Of a stretch of DNA of 64,000 bases, positions 45,958-55,826 are shown one piece after another. This DNA comes from Halopseudomonas litoralis. GTDB lineage: Bacteria; Pseudomonadota; Gammaproteobacteria; Pseudomonadales; Pseudomonadaceae. The notes below the pieces were generated by a model. The model saw nothing but the letters and a program-made list of their open reading frames with translations, made no database searches and was not told the origin of the DNA. Position 1 is the stretch's first letter. Every line of letters begins with the position of its first letter. The DNA is taken from NCBI RefSeq assembly GCF_900105005.1, contig NZ_LT629748.1, positions 2,604,001 through 2,668,000 of the forward strand, in the 5' to 3' direction. A program made the position numbers and the translations under genes.

Positions 45958-46485
45958 ATGTCAATCCAACATGCGCTGCTCACCTCCCTTCTGGAAAAAC
46001 CCTCCTCCGGCTATGAGCTGGCCAACCGCTTTGATCATTCGATCGGCTATTTCTGGCAGGCAACCCACCAACAGATCTACCGTGAATTGGCACGCATGGC
46101 CGACGCCGGCTGGTTACTGGCAGAGCACGATGCCACCGGCACCAGTCGCAGGAAAAAGACCTACCATGTGTTGGAAGCCGGCCGCCGGGAACTAGCGCGC
46201 TGGATAGCAGAGCCTGGCGATCCAGGCCGAAGCGACCAGGCGCTGTTGATCAAACTGCGCGCCGAAGCCGTCCTCGGCCCACTGGGTGCCAGCCAGGAAC
46301 TGCATCGCTTGATAGCACTGCACAAGACGCGCCTGCAGATGTACCGCGATATAGAGCAACGCGATTTTCCGGCTGCCGATATGGATCACGCGCAGAAGCT
46401 GCGTCATGCAGTGCTGCGCATGGGCATCAAGACCGAAGAGAACTGGCTGGCCTGGGCAAAGGAAACCCTGCCGCTGATGGAGTGA
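45958..46485 (+). CDS. PadR-family transcriptional regulator
   Basis: A 175-aa winged-helix regulator of the PadR/Vir type: SIQHALLTSLLEKPSSGYELANRFDHSIGYFWQATHQQIYRELARM forms the N-terminal winged helix with the conserved Tyr/Phe-rich recognition segment, and a helical C-terminal dimerisation domain follows. PadR proteins often repress a neighbouring gene and respond to small phenolic or hydrophobic ligands. It converges on the nitronate monooxygenase gene, which may be part of its regulon. Confidence 0.9.
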   Translation: MSIQHALLTSLLEKPSSGYELANRFDHSIGYFWQATHQQIYRELARMADAGWLLAEHDATGTSRRKKTYHVLEAGRRELARWIAEPGDPGRSDQALLIKLRAEAVLGPLGASQELHRLIALHKTRLQMYRDIEQRDFPAADMDHAQKLRHAVLRMGIKTEENWLAWAKETLPLME

Positions 46486-46530
46486 TCAGTCGAGGCCGGG
46501 GGCTACCCGGCCACGCGAGTATTGAGCGGA

Positions 46531-47496
46531 TTACAAAGCCGTGAGACGCTCGCGCGCGGCCTGATACTCGCTCTGCAGACGCTTGATCAGATCTGCTGCG
46601 GACACGACCTGCTTCACCGCGCCGACACCCTGCCCCGCCCCCCAGATATCCCGCCAGGCCTTGGCCTTGGTACTGCCGCCGGAACCAAAGTTCATCTTTG
46701 AGGGATCGGATTCAGGCAACGCTGCCGGATCCAGACCAGCGTTGATAACGCTCTTGGTCAGGTAGTTACCGTGAACGCCGGTAAACAGGTTGGAGTACAG
46801 GATATCCGAAGCGGTACTGTCGACGATCATGTTCTTGTAGGCTTCATCGGCATTGGCCTCATGGGTAGCGATGAATGCCGAGCCCACGTAAGCCAGGTCC
46901 GCCCCAGCCGCCTGCGCTGCAAGGATGGCATTACCGTTGGAGATGGCGCCGGACAAGAGCAGCGGCCCGTCGAACCATTCGCGGATCTCATGGATCAGTG
47001 CAAATGGCGACAGCGTACCGGCATGACCACCTGCGCCAGCGGCTACGGCGATGAGCCCGTCGGCACCCTTTTCAATCGCCTTCTTCGCATAGAAGTTGTT
47101 GATCACGTCATGCAATACGATACCGCCGTAGGAGTGCACCGCATTGTTCACATCCTCGCGAGCGCCCAACGAGGTAATGACGATCGGCACCTTGTATTTG
47201 ACGCATAACTGCAGATCCTGCTCCAGTCGATCATTGGACTTGTGCACTATCTGGTTGACGGCAAAGGGCGCCGCCGGCTGGTCGGGATGCTGCGCGTTGT
47301 ATTCGGCCAACTCGCTGGTAATGCGTTGCAACCATTGCTCGAAAACCTCGATGGGCCGGGCATTCAAGGAAGGGAAAGAACCCACCACCCCGGCCTTGCA
47401 CTGGGCGATGACCAGATCGGGGTTGGAGATGATGAACAGCGGCGAACCGACCACCGGAATGGATAAACAGTCCTTGAGAATAGCGGGCAAAGCCAT
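46531..47496 (-). CDS. Nitronate monooxygenase family FMN protein
   Basis: A 321-aa TIM-barrel flavoprotein of the NMO/2-nitropropane dioxygenase family, which oxidises alkyl nitronates such as propionate 3-nitronate; related members are enoyl reductases. FMN-site text is visible in GLIAVAAGAGGHAGTLSPFALIHEI and LLSGAISNGNAILAAQAAGADLAYVGSAFIATHEA. ATG 47496 is chosen because AGGAG lies 8 nt upstream; the open frame to 47784 runs through the next gene. It may be cotranscribed with the NTF2-like gene upstream. Confidence 0.9.
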   Translation of the reverse strand: MALPAILKDCLSIPVVGSPLFIISNPDLVIAQCKAGVVGSFPSLNARPIEVFEQWLQRITSELAEYNAQHPDQPAAPFAVNQIVHKSNDRLEQDLQLCVKYKVPIVITSLGAREDVNNAVHSYGGIVLHDVINNFYAKKAIEKGADGLIAVAAGAGGHAGTLSPFALIHEIREWFDGPLLLSGAISNGNAILAAQAAGADLAYVGSAFIATHEANADEAYKNMIVDSTASDILYSNLFTGVHGNYLTKSVINAGLDPAALPESDPSKMNFGSGGSTKAKAWRDIWGAGQGVGAVKQVVSAADLIKRLQSEYQAARERLTAL

Positions 47497-47563
47497 AAAA
47501 ATACTCCTGAAGATCAAACATGGAAAATGAATGGAGGACACAACTGAACAGCTGAACAGCCGA

Positions 47564-48010
47564 TCAACCGTCCTGAGCGGCCCCACCCTTGAGCACCGCA
47601 GCAAAGGGCGCCATCCGCTTACCCATCTCCTCAGCCAATGCCTGCAACCCATTGAGCGGGCGAACCATGACCTCGAACTCCAGGATCCTGCCTTGGGCAT
47701 CAAAGCGCAACATGTCGATACCCTTGAGCTGTCTGCCATTGACCTCGGCACTGAATTCCAGCACCACGCTGTTGCCGTCTTCACTGACGAAACTGCGGTA
47801 ATAGGTGAAATTTTCGAATACCGTATTGACGGTTTTGAGAACCAGCTTGATCGCGGCTTTGCCAGGATAAGGCGTATGCGCTACCGGTGAGCGGAATACG
47901 ATGTCATCTGCCAGCCAGGGGTCCAGCTCTTCCATGGCGTTACGCTCGAGAATCTCATGCCAGGCGGCCAAGGTATGCTGAGCTGCAGAGGATAGTTGTT
48001 GTACTTGCAT
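47564..48010 (-). CDS. NTF2/SnoaL-like domain protein
   Basis: A 148-aa protein of the NTF2-like cone fold: a helical start (AAQHTLAAWHEILERNAMEELDPWLADDIVFRSPVAHTPYPGK) and a curved sheet (VVLEFSAEVNGRQLKGIDMLRFDAQGRILEFEVMVRPLNG). The fold binds small hydrophobic ligands or acts as an isomerase, but no substrate can be named. ATG 48010 has AGGAAAC upstream. It lies directly before the nitronate monooxygenase gene with a 67-nt gap. The interval 48011-48200 is presumably its promoter, with nothing else visible. Confidence 0.82.
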   Translation of the reverse strand: MQVQQLSSAAQHTLAAWHEILERNAMEELDPWLADDIVFRSPVAHTPYPGKAAIKLVLKTVNTVFENFTYYRSFVSEDGNSVVLEFSAEVNGRQLKGIDMLRFDAQGRILEFEVMVRPLNGLQALAEEMGKRMAPFAAVLKGGAAQDG

Positions 48011-48202
48011 GATTGTTTCCTTTATTTGGCAAGATGAAGCGGCCATCCGCTCGGTTACAAGTCGGCCTGCAATCCACTGTCGCAAATTAGCAAATCCCAT
48101 GCCGTGTGTGCAACTGGTTGCATACTAATAAGTGCAGAGGCCTTCGGTCAGGCCGTTCTCTGGACATCGTCGCGGCGAGTCATCCCTGCTGCGAAAAAGA
48201 CA

Positions 48203-48228
48203 CAAAAAACCCGCCGGCGGCGGGTTCT
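48203..48228 (-). terminator. Terminator of der
   Basis: On the minus strand AACCCGCC and GGCGGGTT pair around GCC and are followed by TTTTTTG, about 42 nt after the der stop. Confidence 0.85.
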
Positions 48229-48269
48229 CTGTAATGGCAGCATCAGAGCTGTGAGCAGGACAACCGGAC

Positions 48270-49712
48270 TCAGCGCTTGTCCCGGCGCTTCTTCTCGGCT
48301 TTCTTGTGATGACTCATCAGGCGGCGCTTCTTGTTTACCTGGCGCTCGGACAACTTGTTCTTCTGATCCGCATAGGGGTTGTCGCCACTCTTGTATTCCA
48401 CACGAATCGGCGTGCCTGCCAATTTCAGCACCTTGCGGAACACATTCTCCAGATAGCGGGTATAAGAACGGGGCACCGCGTCCAGCTGATTACCGTGAAT
48501 CACGATAATCGGCGGGTTGGAGCCACCCAGGTGAGCATAGCGCATCTTGATCCGCCGACCATTGACCATGGGCGGCTGATGCTCAGCCACGGCGGCCTCG
48601 AGAATCTCGGTCATGCGCTTGGTCGGAATCTTGGTCATGGCACTTTCAAAGGCTTGATCCACCGACTTATAGAGCAAGCCGACACCACTGCCATGCAGAG
48701 CGGAAATGAAGTGCTGATCGGCGAACTGGGTGAAGATCAAACGGCGCTGGAGCTCGGTCTTGACGTACTCCTTCTCGCTCTGATCCATGCCGTCCCACTT
48801 GTTGATGGCAATCACCAGCGCACGCCCTGCTTCCAGCACGAAGCCGAGCAAATGCAGATCCTGCTCGACGATACCGTCACGGGCATCGACGACGAAGATC
48901 ACCACGTTGGCATCCTGAATTGCCTGCAGGGTCTTGATCACCGAGAACTTCTCGATCGCCTCGAACACCTTTCCGCGACGCCGCACACCGGCGGTATCGA
49001 TCAGCGTGTAAGGCTTGTCGTGACGTTCGTAGGGAATATAGATACTGTCCCGCGTGGTGCCGGCCTGGTCGAATACCACCACCCGGTCTTCACCCAGCAT
49101 GCGGTTGACCAGCGTGGACTTGCCGACGTTGGGGCGGCCGATGACCGCAATCTTGGTGCCGATCGGCTCGACCTGCAGGCGCTCGATAATTTCACCGTTC
49201 TCGTCCCGTTCTTCGGTCTCGATATTGCCTTCGCCCAGTACCGCCTGCAGCATCGGGTTGATGTTGCGACCATGAGCGGCCGCGATGCCAATCGGCTGAC
49301 CCAGACCCAAGGCGGCGAACTCGCCGATGATGGAATCCTGATCGGCGCCATCGAGCTTGTTGGCAATCAGAAAAACGTGCTTGTCGCGCTTACGCAGATG
49401 CTCGGCGATCATCTCGTCACCGGCAGTACGGCCGGAACGCGCGTCCACCAGAAACAGTACCGCATCAGCTTCTTCGATGGCTTGCAGCGATTGGCCGGCC
49501 ATGATGGTGTCGATGCCGTGCTCGTCACCGGTCAGACCGCCGGTATCAACAACAATATAAGGCTGCCCTTGCCAGACCGCCTCGCCGTATTGGCGATCGC
49601 GCGTCAGCCCCGCCACGTCGGCGACTATGGCGTCACGACTTTTGGTCAGACGGTTGAACAGTGTGGATTTACCGACATTCGGTCGGCCCACCAGGGCAAT
49701 GACAGGAACCAT
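48270..49712 (-). CDS. der: Der (EngA), ribosome-assembly GTPase with two G domains
   Basis: Der is essential for 50S assembly. The 480-aa protein has two consecutive G domains, each with a [10 protein letters not shown]-loop (about residues 9 and 200), DTGG/DTAG switch motifs and NKxD (ANKLDG, INKWDG), then a KH-like C-terminal domain and a basic tail rich in Lys/Arg. ATG 49712 has GGAG 7 nt upstream; the open frame to 49751 is not used. It follows bamB, but a strong terminator lies between them. Confidence 0.97.
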   Translation of the reverse strand: MVPVIALVGRPNVGKSTLFNRLTKSRDAIVADVAGLTRDRQYGEAVWQGQPYIVVDTGGLTGDEHGIDTIMAGQSLQAIEEADAVLFLVDARSGRTAGDEMIAEHLRKRDKHVFLIANKLDGADQDSIIGEFAALGLGQPIGIAAAHGRNINPMLQAVLGEGNIETEERDENGEIIERLQVEPIGTKIAVIGRPNVGKSTLVNRMLGEDRVVVFDQAGTTRDSIYIPYERHDKPYTLIDTAGVRRRGKVFEAIEKFSVIKTLQAIQDANVVIFVVDARDGIVEQDLHLLGFVLEAGRALVIAINKWDGMDQSEKEYVKTELQRRLIFTQFADQHFISALHGSGVGLLYKSVDQAFESAMTKIPTKRMTEILEAAVAEHQPPMVNGRRIKMRYAHLGGSNPPIIVIHGNQLDAVPRSYTRYLENVFRKVLKLAGTPIRVEYKSGDNPYADQKNKLSERQVNKKRRLMSHHKKAEKKRRDKR

Positions 49713-49749
49713 GATTACTCCGCGCACCTTATCGGCGCCAAACAAAAAC

Positions 49750-49784
49750 AAAAAGGCCGCTGCTCCGTCAGTGGGCAGCGGCCG
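49750..49784 (-). terminator. Terminator between bamB and der
   Basis: On the minus strand GGCCGCTGC and GCAGCGGCC pair and are followed by TTTTTGTTTTTG. It lies 24 nt after the bamB stop, so der must depend on read-through or on a promoter in the short gap. Confidence 0.85.
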
Positions 49785-49807
49785 GGAAAGTATAACCTGT
49801 TTCGGCT

Positions 49808-50953
49808 TCAGCGCAGCTGGTAGGCCGCCAGATCACCACTGTTACCGTATATATACAACGTATCGCCCTGCACGATCGGCGCGACGCGAACACCTTTGCT
49901 GTCGACCCGCACACGGCCGACCAGGCGACCGTCGGTCTGTGCCAGCAGGTGCACGTAGCCTTCGAAGTCAGCTACGGCCACGTAACTGCTGAATGCAACC
50001 GGGCCGGTGAGCTGGCGGCGCTGCAGACTGTCGTTGGTCCACAGCGGGGTCGCGCGGCTCTGGTCATAGGCTTCAAGCGTGCCGCCAGCCTGGCTCAGAT
50101 ATACGCTGCCAAAACCCGCAGCCGGACCGGCATGGCTGGATGTGGGACGTTGCCAACGAATGTTGCCGGTTTCACTGTCCAGAGCAACTAGGTTGCCCTG
50201 ATAGGTAGCGGCATACAGTGTCTGGTCATTCAGCAGCAGCTCGCCGTCGATATCCACCATGCGTTCCAGTTCCGAACGCCCCTGAGGCTGGGCAATTCGC
50301 TGCTCCCACAGTGGGATGCCATTCTGGGCATCCAGTGCTACCACGCGGCCGCTGGCCAGACCGGCATACACGCGATGCAGGGAGACCACAGGTGCACTGT
50401 GCCCTCGCACGGTCAGTACCGGCAAGCTGGATTCATAGATCCAACGCTGCTCGCCGGTACCGATATCCAGTGCCACCAGTTTGTCGTCCTGGGTCTGCAC
50501 TACCACCACGTCGCCGTTGGTCTGCGGGGCTGCCAGCACTTCGCTGGATACCTGTGCACGCCACAGCTCACTGCCATCGTTTTCATCAAGGACAATCACG
50601 CTGCCGTTCAGCGTACCCAGCATGACACGTCCGCCGCCGGCGCCGACAGCACCGGACAGCGGCTCCTTGAGCTTGACCTGCCAGTTGACCGAGCCGGTAT
50701 CACGATCCATCGCCACCACGCGGCCCTTGGCATCGGCAGCATACAGGGTCAGCCCGTCGACCGTCGGCTTCAGCTTATTGAACAGCTCGCCCTGGCCGAC
50801 GCCGATATTGCGTTTCCAGCTGCGATCAAGCTGTACTTCGGCATCGAATTTTTCCAATTCTGCCGGTGGCAGTTCCTTCTTGCCGGAACCACTGCAGCCG
50901 GCCAGTAGCAGGGCAGCAAGCCCCGCAACCAGAGTTCGGGACATCAGCTTCAA
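49808..50953 (-). CDS. bamB: BamB, beta-barrel assembly machinery lipoprotein
   Basis: BamB is the eight-bladed propeller lipoprotein that binds BamA in the outer membrane. The 381-aa product has a signal peptide ending AALLLAGC and repeated PQQ-like blades ([48 protein letters not shown]). The start is taken as TTG 50953, because GGAGG lies 7 nt upstream; ATG 50944 would sit too far from it. TTG overlaps the yfgM stop as TTGA. Confidence 0.95.
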   Translation of the reverse strand: MKLMSRTLVAGLAALLLAGCSGSGKKELPPAELEKFDAEVQLDRSWKRNIGVGQGELFNKLKPTVDGLTLYAADAKGRVVAMDRDTGSVNWQVKLKEPLSGAVGAGGGRVMLGTLNGSVIVLDENDGSELWRAQVSSEVLAAPQTNGDVVVVQTQDDKLVALDIGTGEQRWIYESSLPVLTVRGHSAPVVSLHRVYAGLASGRVVALDAQNGIPLWEQRIAQPQGRSELERMVDIDGELLLNDQTLYAATYQGNLVALDSETGNIRWQRPTSSHAGPAAGFGSVYLSQAGGTLEAYDQSRATPLWTNDSLQRRQLTGPVAFSSYVAVADFEGYVHLLAQTDGRLVGRVRVDSKGVRVAPIVQGDTLYIYGNSGDLAAYQLR

Positions 50954-51594
50954 GAGGCTTCCTCCGCCAGGTCGTCCAGTTTAAGTTGCAGCTGCGGACG
51001 CGCGCGCGGGTCACCGGTGGCGTCGAGCGCAGCCTGATAAGCCAGACGAGCATCTTCCACTCGTCCCAGAGTCAGCAGCAGATCGCCGCGCACTTCCTCA
51101 CGACCGGCCAGCAGCTCGCCGGATATGGGCGCGCTGAACAGCTCGAGCCCCTCTTCGGCACGCTCCAGCTGCGCCAGTACCCGCGCAAGGCGCTGGCGGG
51201 CAACTTCCTGCAGGGCCTTGTCGCTGCCATCATCGGCAACATCGCGCAGCAAGGTTTCCGCTGCAGCAAAGTCTTCGGCTTCCACTGCCAGGCGCGCCTG
51301 CATCAGCGCAGCGAAACTGGCGTACCGGGTACCCGGATAATCCTTGCGCAGGGTTTCAGCCAATTCGGCGCCACGCGTGCGGCCCGCTTCGCTGTCATCC
51401 TGCAACACGCTTTCAAGCATATTCTGGTATACGGCAGACGCGTTGGCGGCCTTGGTTTCCTGGTAGTTGGTCCAGCCATTCCAGCCAAACACACCGGCCA
51501 ATGCCAATACCACGCCGGTAAGCACGGGCACACCATGGCGGTGCCAGACTTCCTTGATCTTTTCTACCTGTTCGTCTTCTGTCTGGTAACTCAC
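50950..51594 (-). CDS. yfgM: YfgM-like TPR inner-membrane protein
   Basis: A 214-aa bitopic protein with a short cytoplasmic head, one transmembrane helix (VPVLTGVVLALAGVFGWNGW) and a periplasmic TPR domain. YfgM associates with the SecYEG translocon and periplasmic chaperones. GTG 51594 is chosen because AAGGAG lies about 7 nt upstream and the protein then begins VSYQTEDEQVEKIKEVW, the usual family start. It lies between hisS and bamB, its standard position. Confidence 0.92.
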   Translation of the reverse strand: MSYQTEDEQVEKIKEVWHRHGVPVLTGVVLALAGVFGWNGWTNYQETKAANASAVYQNMLESVLQDDSEAGRTRGAELAETLRKDYPGTRYASFAALMQARLAVEAEDFAAAETLLRDVADDGSDKALQEVARQRLARVLAQLERAEEGLELFSAPISGELLAGREEVRGDLLLTLGRVEDARLAYQAALDATGDPRARPQLQLKLDDLAEEAS

Positions 51595-51643
51595 CCTGCT
51601 CTCCTTATACCGCACCCAATCAATTGGTTCGTTGTTACGGAAC

Positions 51644-52924
51644 TTACAGCAGCACCTTGCGCAGCTGCTCAGGTACTGCATCCCAGGCAAGGTTCAGTTG
51701 CTCGCCCTCCCCGCGCAGGGGTTTGAGACCAACCTGCCCCGCTGCGGCTTCCTCTTCACCGAGAATCAATGCACACAACGCGCCGGATTTGTCGGCTTTC
51801 TTGAACTGGCTCTTGAAACTGCCGCCGCCACAATGCACTACCAGACGTATTCCGGGCAAGGCATCCCGCAACTGTTCAGCCAGACGGATGGCCGCCTGTT
51901 GCGTTCCCGTACCCAGGGCGACCAGATAGACATCAACCTGCCGGGACAGTTCGGCGGGTACTTTGCCGAGGGTTTCGATCAGCAGCAACAGACGCTCCAT
52001 ACCCATGGCAAAGCCGACCGCCGGGGCAGGCTTGCCGCCCAATTGCTCGACCAGCCCGTCATAACGACCGCCGGCACATACAGTGCCCTGGGCGCCAAGC
52101 TTGTCGGTTACCCATTCGAACACCGTCAGCCCGTAATAGTCCAGCCCGCGCACAAGTCGCGGATTGATCACATAAGGAATACCGGCGACATCCAGCACGG
52201 CTTTCAGACCGTCGAAATGGGCCCGGGCCTCGTCGTTCAGGTAATCTGCGAGTGCCGGCGCGTCGGCCAGCAGCGCCTGGGTGTCAGGGTTTTTGCTATC
52301 AAGAACGCGCAGCGGGTTGCTGTCCAGCCGGCGTTGACTGTCTTCGTCCAACTGCTCGAAGCGCTCGCGCAGATAGGCCACCAGATCGTCCCGATAGCGG
52401 GCCCGGTCGGCGCTGGAGCCGAGACTGTTGAGTTCGAGAGTGACTGCTTCATCCAGCCCCAGCTGCTGCCACAGGCGCCAGCTGAGAATGATGAGTTCAG
52501 CATCGATATCCGGGCCAGTCAGGTTGAAGGTTTCCACGCCCACCTGATGGAACTGGCGATAACGCCCCTTCTGCGGTCGCTCGTGGCGGAACATCGGCCC
52601 GGTGTACCAGACCTTGTGGCTGACGCCACCACCCAGCAGGCCATGCTCGAGCATGGCGCGCACGCAACCGGCCGTCCCCTCGGGGCGCAAGGTCAGGGAG
52701 TCACCGTTACGGTCTGCGAAGGTATACATTTCCTTTTCGACGATGTCGGTGACTTCGCCGATGGAGCGCTTGAACAGCTCGGTAGGCTCGACGATCGGCA
52801 GACGGATCTGCTGATAACCGTAGCCGGCCAGGACGCTGGCCACGGTGCTTTCCAGGTATTGCCACAGCGCACTGTCGGCGGGCAGGATGTCATTCATGCC
52901 GCGCACGGCTTGCAGGTTCTTCAA
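51644..52924 (-). CDS. hisS: Histidyl-tRNA synthetase
   Basis: A class II synthetase of 426 aa. It has [13 protein letters not shown] at the start, motif 2 with [23 protein letters not shown], the histidine-specific signatures [15 protein letters not shown] and [14 protein letters not shown], and a C-terminal anticodon-binding domain. The start codon appears to be TTG at 52924 with AAGGGA about 11 nt upstream; no ATG is better placed. The gene follows ispG with a 24-nt gap. Confidence 0.96.
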   Translation of the reverse strand: MKNLQAVRGMNDILPADSALWQYLESTVASVLAGYGYQQIRLPIVEPTELFKRSIGEVTDIVEKEMYTFADRNGDSLTLRPEGTAGCVRAMLEHGLLGGGVSHKVWYTGPMFRHERPQKGRYRQFHQVGVETFNLTGPDIDAELIILSWRLWQQLGLDEAVTLELNSLGSSADRARYRDDLVAYLRERFEQLDEDSQRRLDSNPLRVLDSKNPDTQALLADAPALADYLNDEARAHFDGLKAVLDVAGIPYVINPRLVRGLDYYGLTVFEWVTDKLGAQGTVCAGGRYDGLVEQLGGKPAPAVGFAMGMERLLLLIETLGKVPAELSRQVDVYLVALGTGTQQAAIRLAEQLRDALPGIRLVVHCGGGSFKSQFKKADKSGALCALILGEEEAAAGQVGLKPLRGEGEQLNLAWDAVPEQLRKVLL

Positions 52925-52948
52925 AATCGTCTTTCCCTTATCTGCCGC

Positions 52949-54061
52949 TTATCCGCGGACGATGGTGTTGTCGTCCAGCGCCTGTTTGGCGGCGACTTTT
53001 TCGCGAATCATTTTTTCCAGGCGGTCTACCATGCCTTCGTTGGTGATTTTCTGGCTCGGAGCGCCATCAACATAGACCAGGTTATTCGGTGAGCCACCGG
53101 CCAGGCCGATATCAGCCTCCTTGGCCTCACCCGGACCATTGACCACACAACCGATCACTGCCACGTCCAGCGGCACCAGAACATCGTCCAGGCGCTCTTC
53201 CAGTTCGTTCATGGTCTTGACCACGTCGAAATTCTGCCGCGAGCAGCTCGGGCAGGCAATGAAATTGATGCCACGGGAGCGCAGGCGCAGGGATTTGAGG
53301 ATATCGAAACCCACTTTGATTTCCTGGACCGGATCGGCGGCCAGGGAAATGCGGATGGTGTCGCCGATGCCTTCAGCCAGCAACATGCCCAGGCCGACCG
53401 AGGACTTCACTGTGCCCGAGCGCAAGCCACCTGCTTCGGTAATCCCCAGGTGCAATGGCTGTTCAATCTGCGCAGCCAGCAGACGATAGGCGCCGACGGC
53501 CATGAACACGTCGGAGGCTTTTACGCTGACCTTGAAGTCCTGGAAGTCCAGCTTGTCGAAATGATCGACGTGACGCAGGGCCGACTCCAGCAGCGCTTCG
53601 GGTGTCGGCTCGCCGTACTTCTTCTGCAGATCCTTTTCCAGCGAACCGGCGTTGACGCCGATACGGATCGGAATGCCATGATGGCGAGCGGCATCCACCA
53701 CCGCGCGGACCCTGTCCTCACGACCGATGTTGCCGGGGTTGATACGCAGACAATCGACGCCCAGCTCGGCCACGCGCAGGGCAATCTTGTAGTCGAAATG
53801 GATATCCGCCACCAGGGGCATGTTCACCTGCTTGCGGATTTCGCCGAAGGCCTCGGCGGCTTCCATGCTCGGTACCGAGACGCGGACGATATCCGCGCCC
53901 ACTGCTTCCAGCTGGCGGATCTGCCCGACCGTTGCCGCGACATCGCAGGTTTCGGTATTGGTCATGCTCTGCACCGAAATCGGCGCATCACCACCCACCA
54001 GGACCGAACCCACACGTATCTGGCGGGATTTTCTGCGTTTGACTGGAGATTGCTGATGCAT
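52949..54061 (-). CDS. ispG: IspG (GcpE), 4-hydroxy-3-methylbut-2-enyl diphosphate synthase
   Basis: This 4Fe-4S enzyme catalyses the penultimate step of the MEP isoprenoid pathway. The 370-aa product has the TIM-barrel substrate domain ([26 protein letters not shown]) and the C-terminal cluster domain with Cys ligands in [10 protein letters not shown] and [18 protein letters not shown]. It lies between rodZ and hisS, as in most gammaproteobacteria. Confidence 0.97.
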   Translation of the reverse strand: MHQQSPVKRRKSRQIRVGSVLVGGDAPISVQSMTNTETCDVAATVGQIRQLEAVGADIVRVSVPSMEAAEAFGEIRKQVNMPLVADIHFDYKIALRVAELGVDCLRINPGNIGREDRVRAVVDAARHHGIPIRIGVNAGSLEKDLQKKYGEPTPEALLESALRHVDHFDKLDFQDFKVSVKASDVFMAVGAYRLLAAQIEQPLHLGITEAGGLRSGTVKSSVGLGMLLAEGIGDTIRISLAADPVQEIKVGFDILKSLRLRSRGINFIACPSCSRQNFDVVKTMNELEERLDDVLVPLDVAVIGCVVNGPGEAKEADIGLAGGSPNNLVYVDGAPSQKITNEGMVDRLEKMIREKVAAKQALDDNTIVRG

Positions 54062-54088
54062 TGCGTTACCTCTTGGGGCCTGTTGCCA

Positions 54089-55045
54089 CTATTGACCCAG
54101 ACGAAGCCGTGCAACACCCGACTGGCTGTTGACCCTGAGCTCCACTGGCTGCCCGTTGTATTCAATCTTCGCTACGGCGGCGGAAGCACCGATCACCAGA
54201 TCCAGCGGCCCCTGCTGCGCAATGTTCAGGGTCTGACCCTGTTGCATCTGGCCGCTGTGCAGCACCCTGCCGCCGGGAACACTGACCTGAACCCAGCAGT
54301 TGTCTGAAAACGTCATCACCAATCCGCCCTGGCCGTCCGCTGCCTGGGCCTCCGGTGCGGCTGCGGACGGCAGCTCTGCCGTGGTGGCCGAGGTATCATC
54401 GCTCGCGGTTGGCGCAGCAGGAGCAGCAGGTTCATCCGCTGCATCAGGCTCGATGACATTCATCTCGGGTTCGACCGGCGCAACCGGCTCGACTGAATCC
54501 TTCGCCAGGGTTGCCGTATCCGGCTCGAAGATCGCTTCCGCGGTCGGATTGCTGAAGTCATCCGGCAGCGCCATTGCGTCTACCTGGACATCGTCCATGG
54601 CACCGATTTCCGCTGCCGGGCTCGGCCCTTCGCGGCTCACGCTCCACCACCACAAGCCCAGAGATACCATGATGACAATAACCAACACCGTGGTCAGCGT
54701 CATGACCACCCGGGCATCGCGCTTGGGCGCAACCTTGTCGATGGTGTGGACCTGGCTTTCGCGCTTCTCGACACCGACGTAGCGATCATAGTCCTGCACC
54801 AACCGGTTCGGATCCAGTTTGAGCAGGCGTGCATAGGCACGTACGTAGCCGCGAGCGAAGGTATCGCCTGGCAGGCGGTCAAACCGGCCGGCTTCCAGAA
54901 AGCCCAGCGTGGCCCGGCTCAGTCGCAGGTGGGTAGCGACTTCCTCGGCGGTGAATCCGACGCGTATCCGCTCGTCATGCAGCAATTGACCCGGATTGAT
55001 GCGTCCGGCTCCTGCGCCGGTTTCTGTTCCCAGTTCTTCTGCCAT
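54089..55045 (-). CDS. rodZ: RodZ, cytoskeletal morphogenesis protein
   Basis: RodZ links MreB to the elongasome. The 318-aa protein has an N-terminal Cro/CI-type HTH (INPGQLLHDERIRVGFTAEEVATHLRLSRATLGFLEAGRFDRLPG), one transmembrane helix (about residues 112-132, VVMTLTTVLVIVIMVSLGLWW), a Pro/Ala/Glu-rich periplasmic linker and a C-terminal beta domain (DUF4115; DNCWVQVSVPGGRVLHSGQM). It shares one base with the pilF stop. Confidence 0.95.
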   Translation of the reverse strand: MAEELGTETGAGAGRINPGQLLHDERIRVGFTAEEVATHLRLSRATLGFLEAGRFDRLPGDTFARGYVRAYARLLKLDPNRLVQDYDRYVGVEKRESQVHTIDKVAPKRDARVVMTLTTVLVIVIMVSLGLWWWSVSREGPSPAAEIGAMDDVQVDAMALPDDFSNPTAEAIFEPDTATLAKDSVEPVAPVEPEMNVIEPDAADEPAAPAAPTASDDTSATTAELPSAAAPEAQAADGQGGLVMTFSDNCWVQVSVPGGRVLHSGQMQQGQTLNIAQQGPLDLVIGASAAVAKIEYNGQPVELRVNSQSGVARLRLGQ

Positions 55046-55806
55046 CAGGACTGCTCCGACTCATGCAGGGCTCGCGCCTCCGGCGTTGCCGGATACAGCC
55101 GGCGCAGCTGTAATGCATAGCTGGCCGCCCTGTTGTGATCATTAAAGCGTCGCGCCAACTGCACACCCAGCCACAGGCTGGAGGCGTTCTGCGCGGATAT
55201 CTGACTGAAATTCAGGTAATGATTCCAGGCAGGCACGTAGTTCTGTTCGGCAAACTCCATGCGCGCCAGCTCCAGTAATGCCAATGGCTGACGGCTGTTG
55301 AGGCGCAGAGCGCGCTCGAAGCTGGCTTTGGCTTCCTCCGCCTCGCCCAGCCGACTGTAGGCCAGGCCAAGGTTCTCGAAAACCCGGGAGCGTTCACGAT
55401 ACAAGGTATCTTCCGAAGCCTTCTGGAAATAGCCCAGCGCTTCGCTGTAGCGCTCCTGCTCCATCAGAAATGCGCCGTAGTTGTTCAGTATGCGCGGGTT
55501 GCCTGGCGCACTGGCCAATGCCGCACGAAAGTGCTTGTCGGCCAAGGACACCTCGCCTTCCTGCTGAAATACCAGCGCCAGGGCAACATGGGCAGACTCG
55601 GAGCGCGGGTCGATTTTCAGGGCTTCGCTCAGAGGTGCCTTGGCGCGTTCGGTCTCGCCTTTCTGCAGATAGCCCAGACCGAGCTGAACGTAGGCATCCC
55701 GCGCCTCGTCCGGATCCGTCTTGCGGGTCGGCTGGTCAGATGTGGTCACACAGCCACTGAGCACCAGACTCAATAGCCAGATCACGACAATGTGCTTGCT
55801 CATCAC
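55045..55806 (-). CDS. pilF: PilF/PilW, type IV pilus pilotin lipoprotein
   Basis: PilF is an outer-membrane TPR lipoprotein that helps the PilQ secretin reach and assemble in the outer membrane. The 253-aa product has a lipobox in LLSLVLSGC and about six TPR motifs (AYVQLGLGYLQKGETERAKAPLSEALKIDPRS and repeats after it). The start at 55806 has a second Met next to it (55803). Position between rlmN and rodZ matches Pseudomonas. Confidence 0.93.
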   Translation of the reverse strand: MMSKHIVVIWLLSLVLSGCVTTSDQPTRKTDPDEARDAYVQLGLGYLQKGETERAKAPLSEALKIDPRSESAHVALALVFQQEGEVSLADKHFRAALASAPGNPRILNNYGAFLMEQERYSEALGYFQKASEDTLYRERSRVFENLGLAYSRLGEAEEAKASFERALRLNSRQPLALLELARMEFAEQNYVPAWNHYLNFSQISAQNASSLWLGVQLARRFNDHNRAASYALQLRRLYPATPEARALHESEQS

Positions 55807-55826
55807 AATCGTTCCTCGGCTGGATG

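Noticed and set aside
48306..49823. A 505-codon plus-strand frame antisense to der
   Set aside because: The minus strand encodes full-length Der with every GTPase motif; the plus-strand text is low-complexity shadow.
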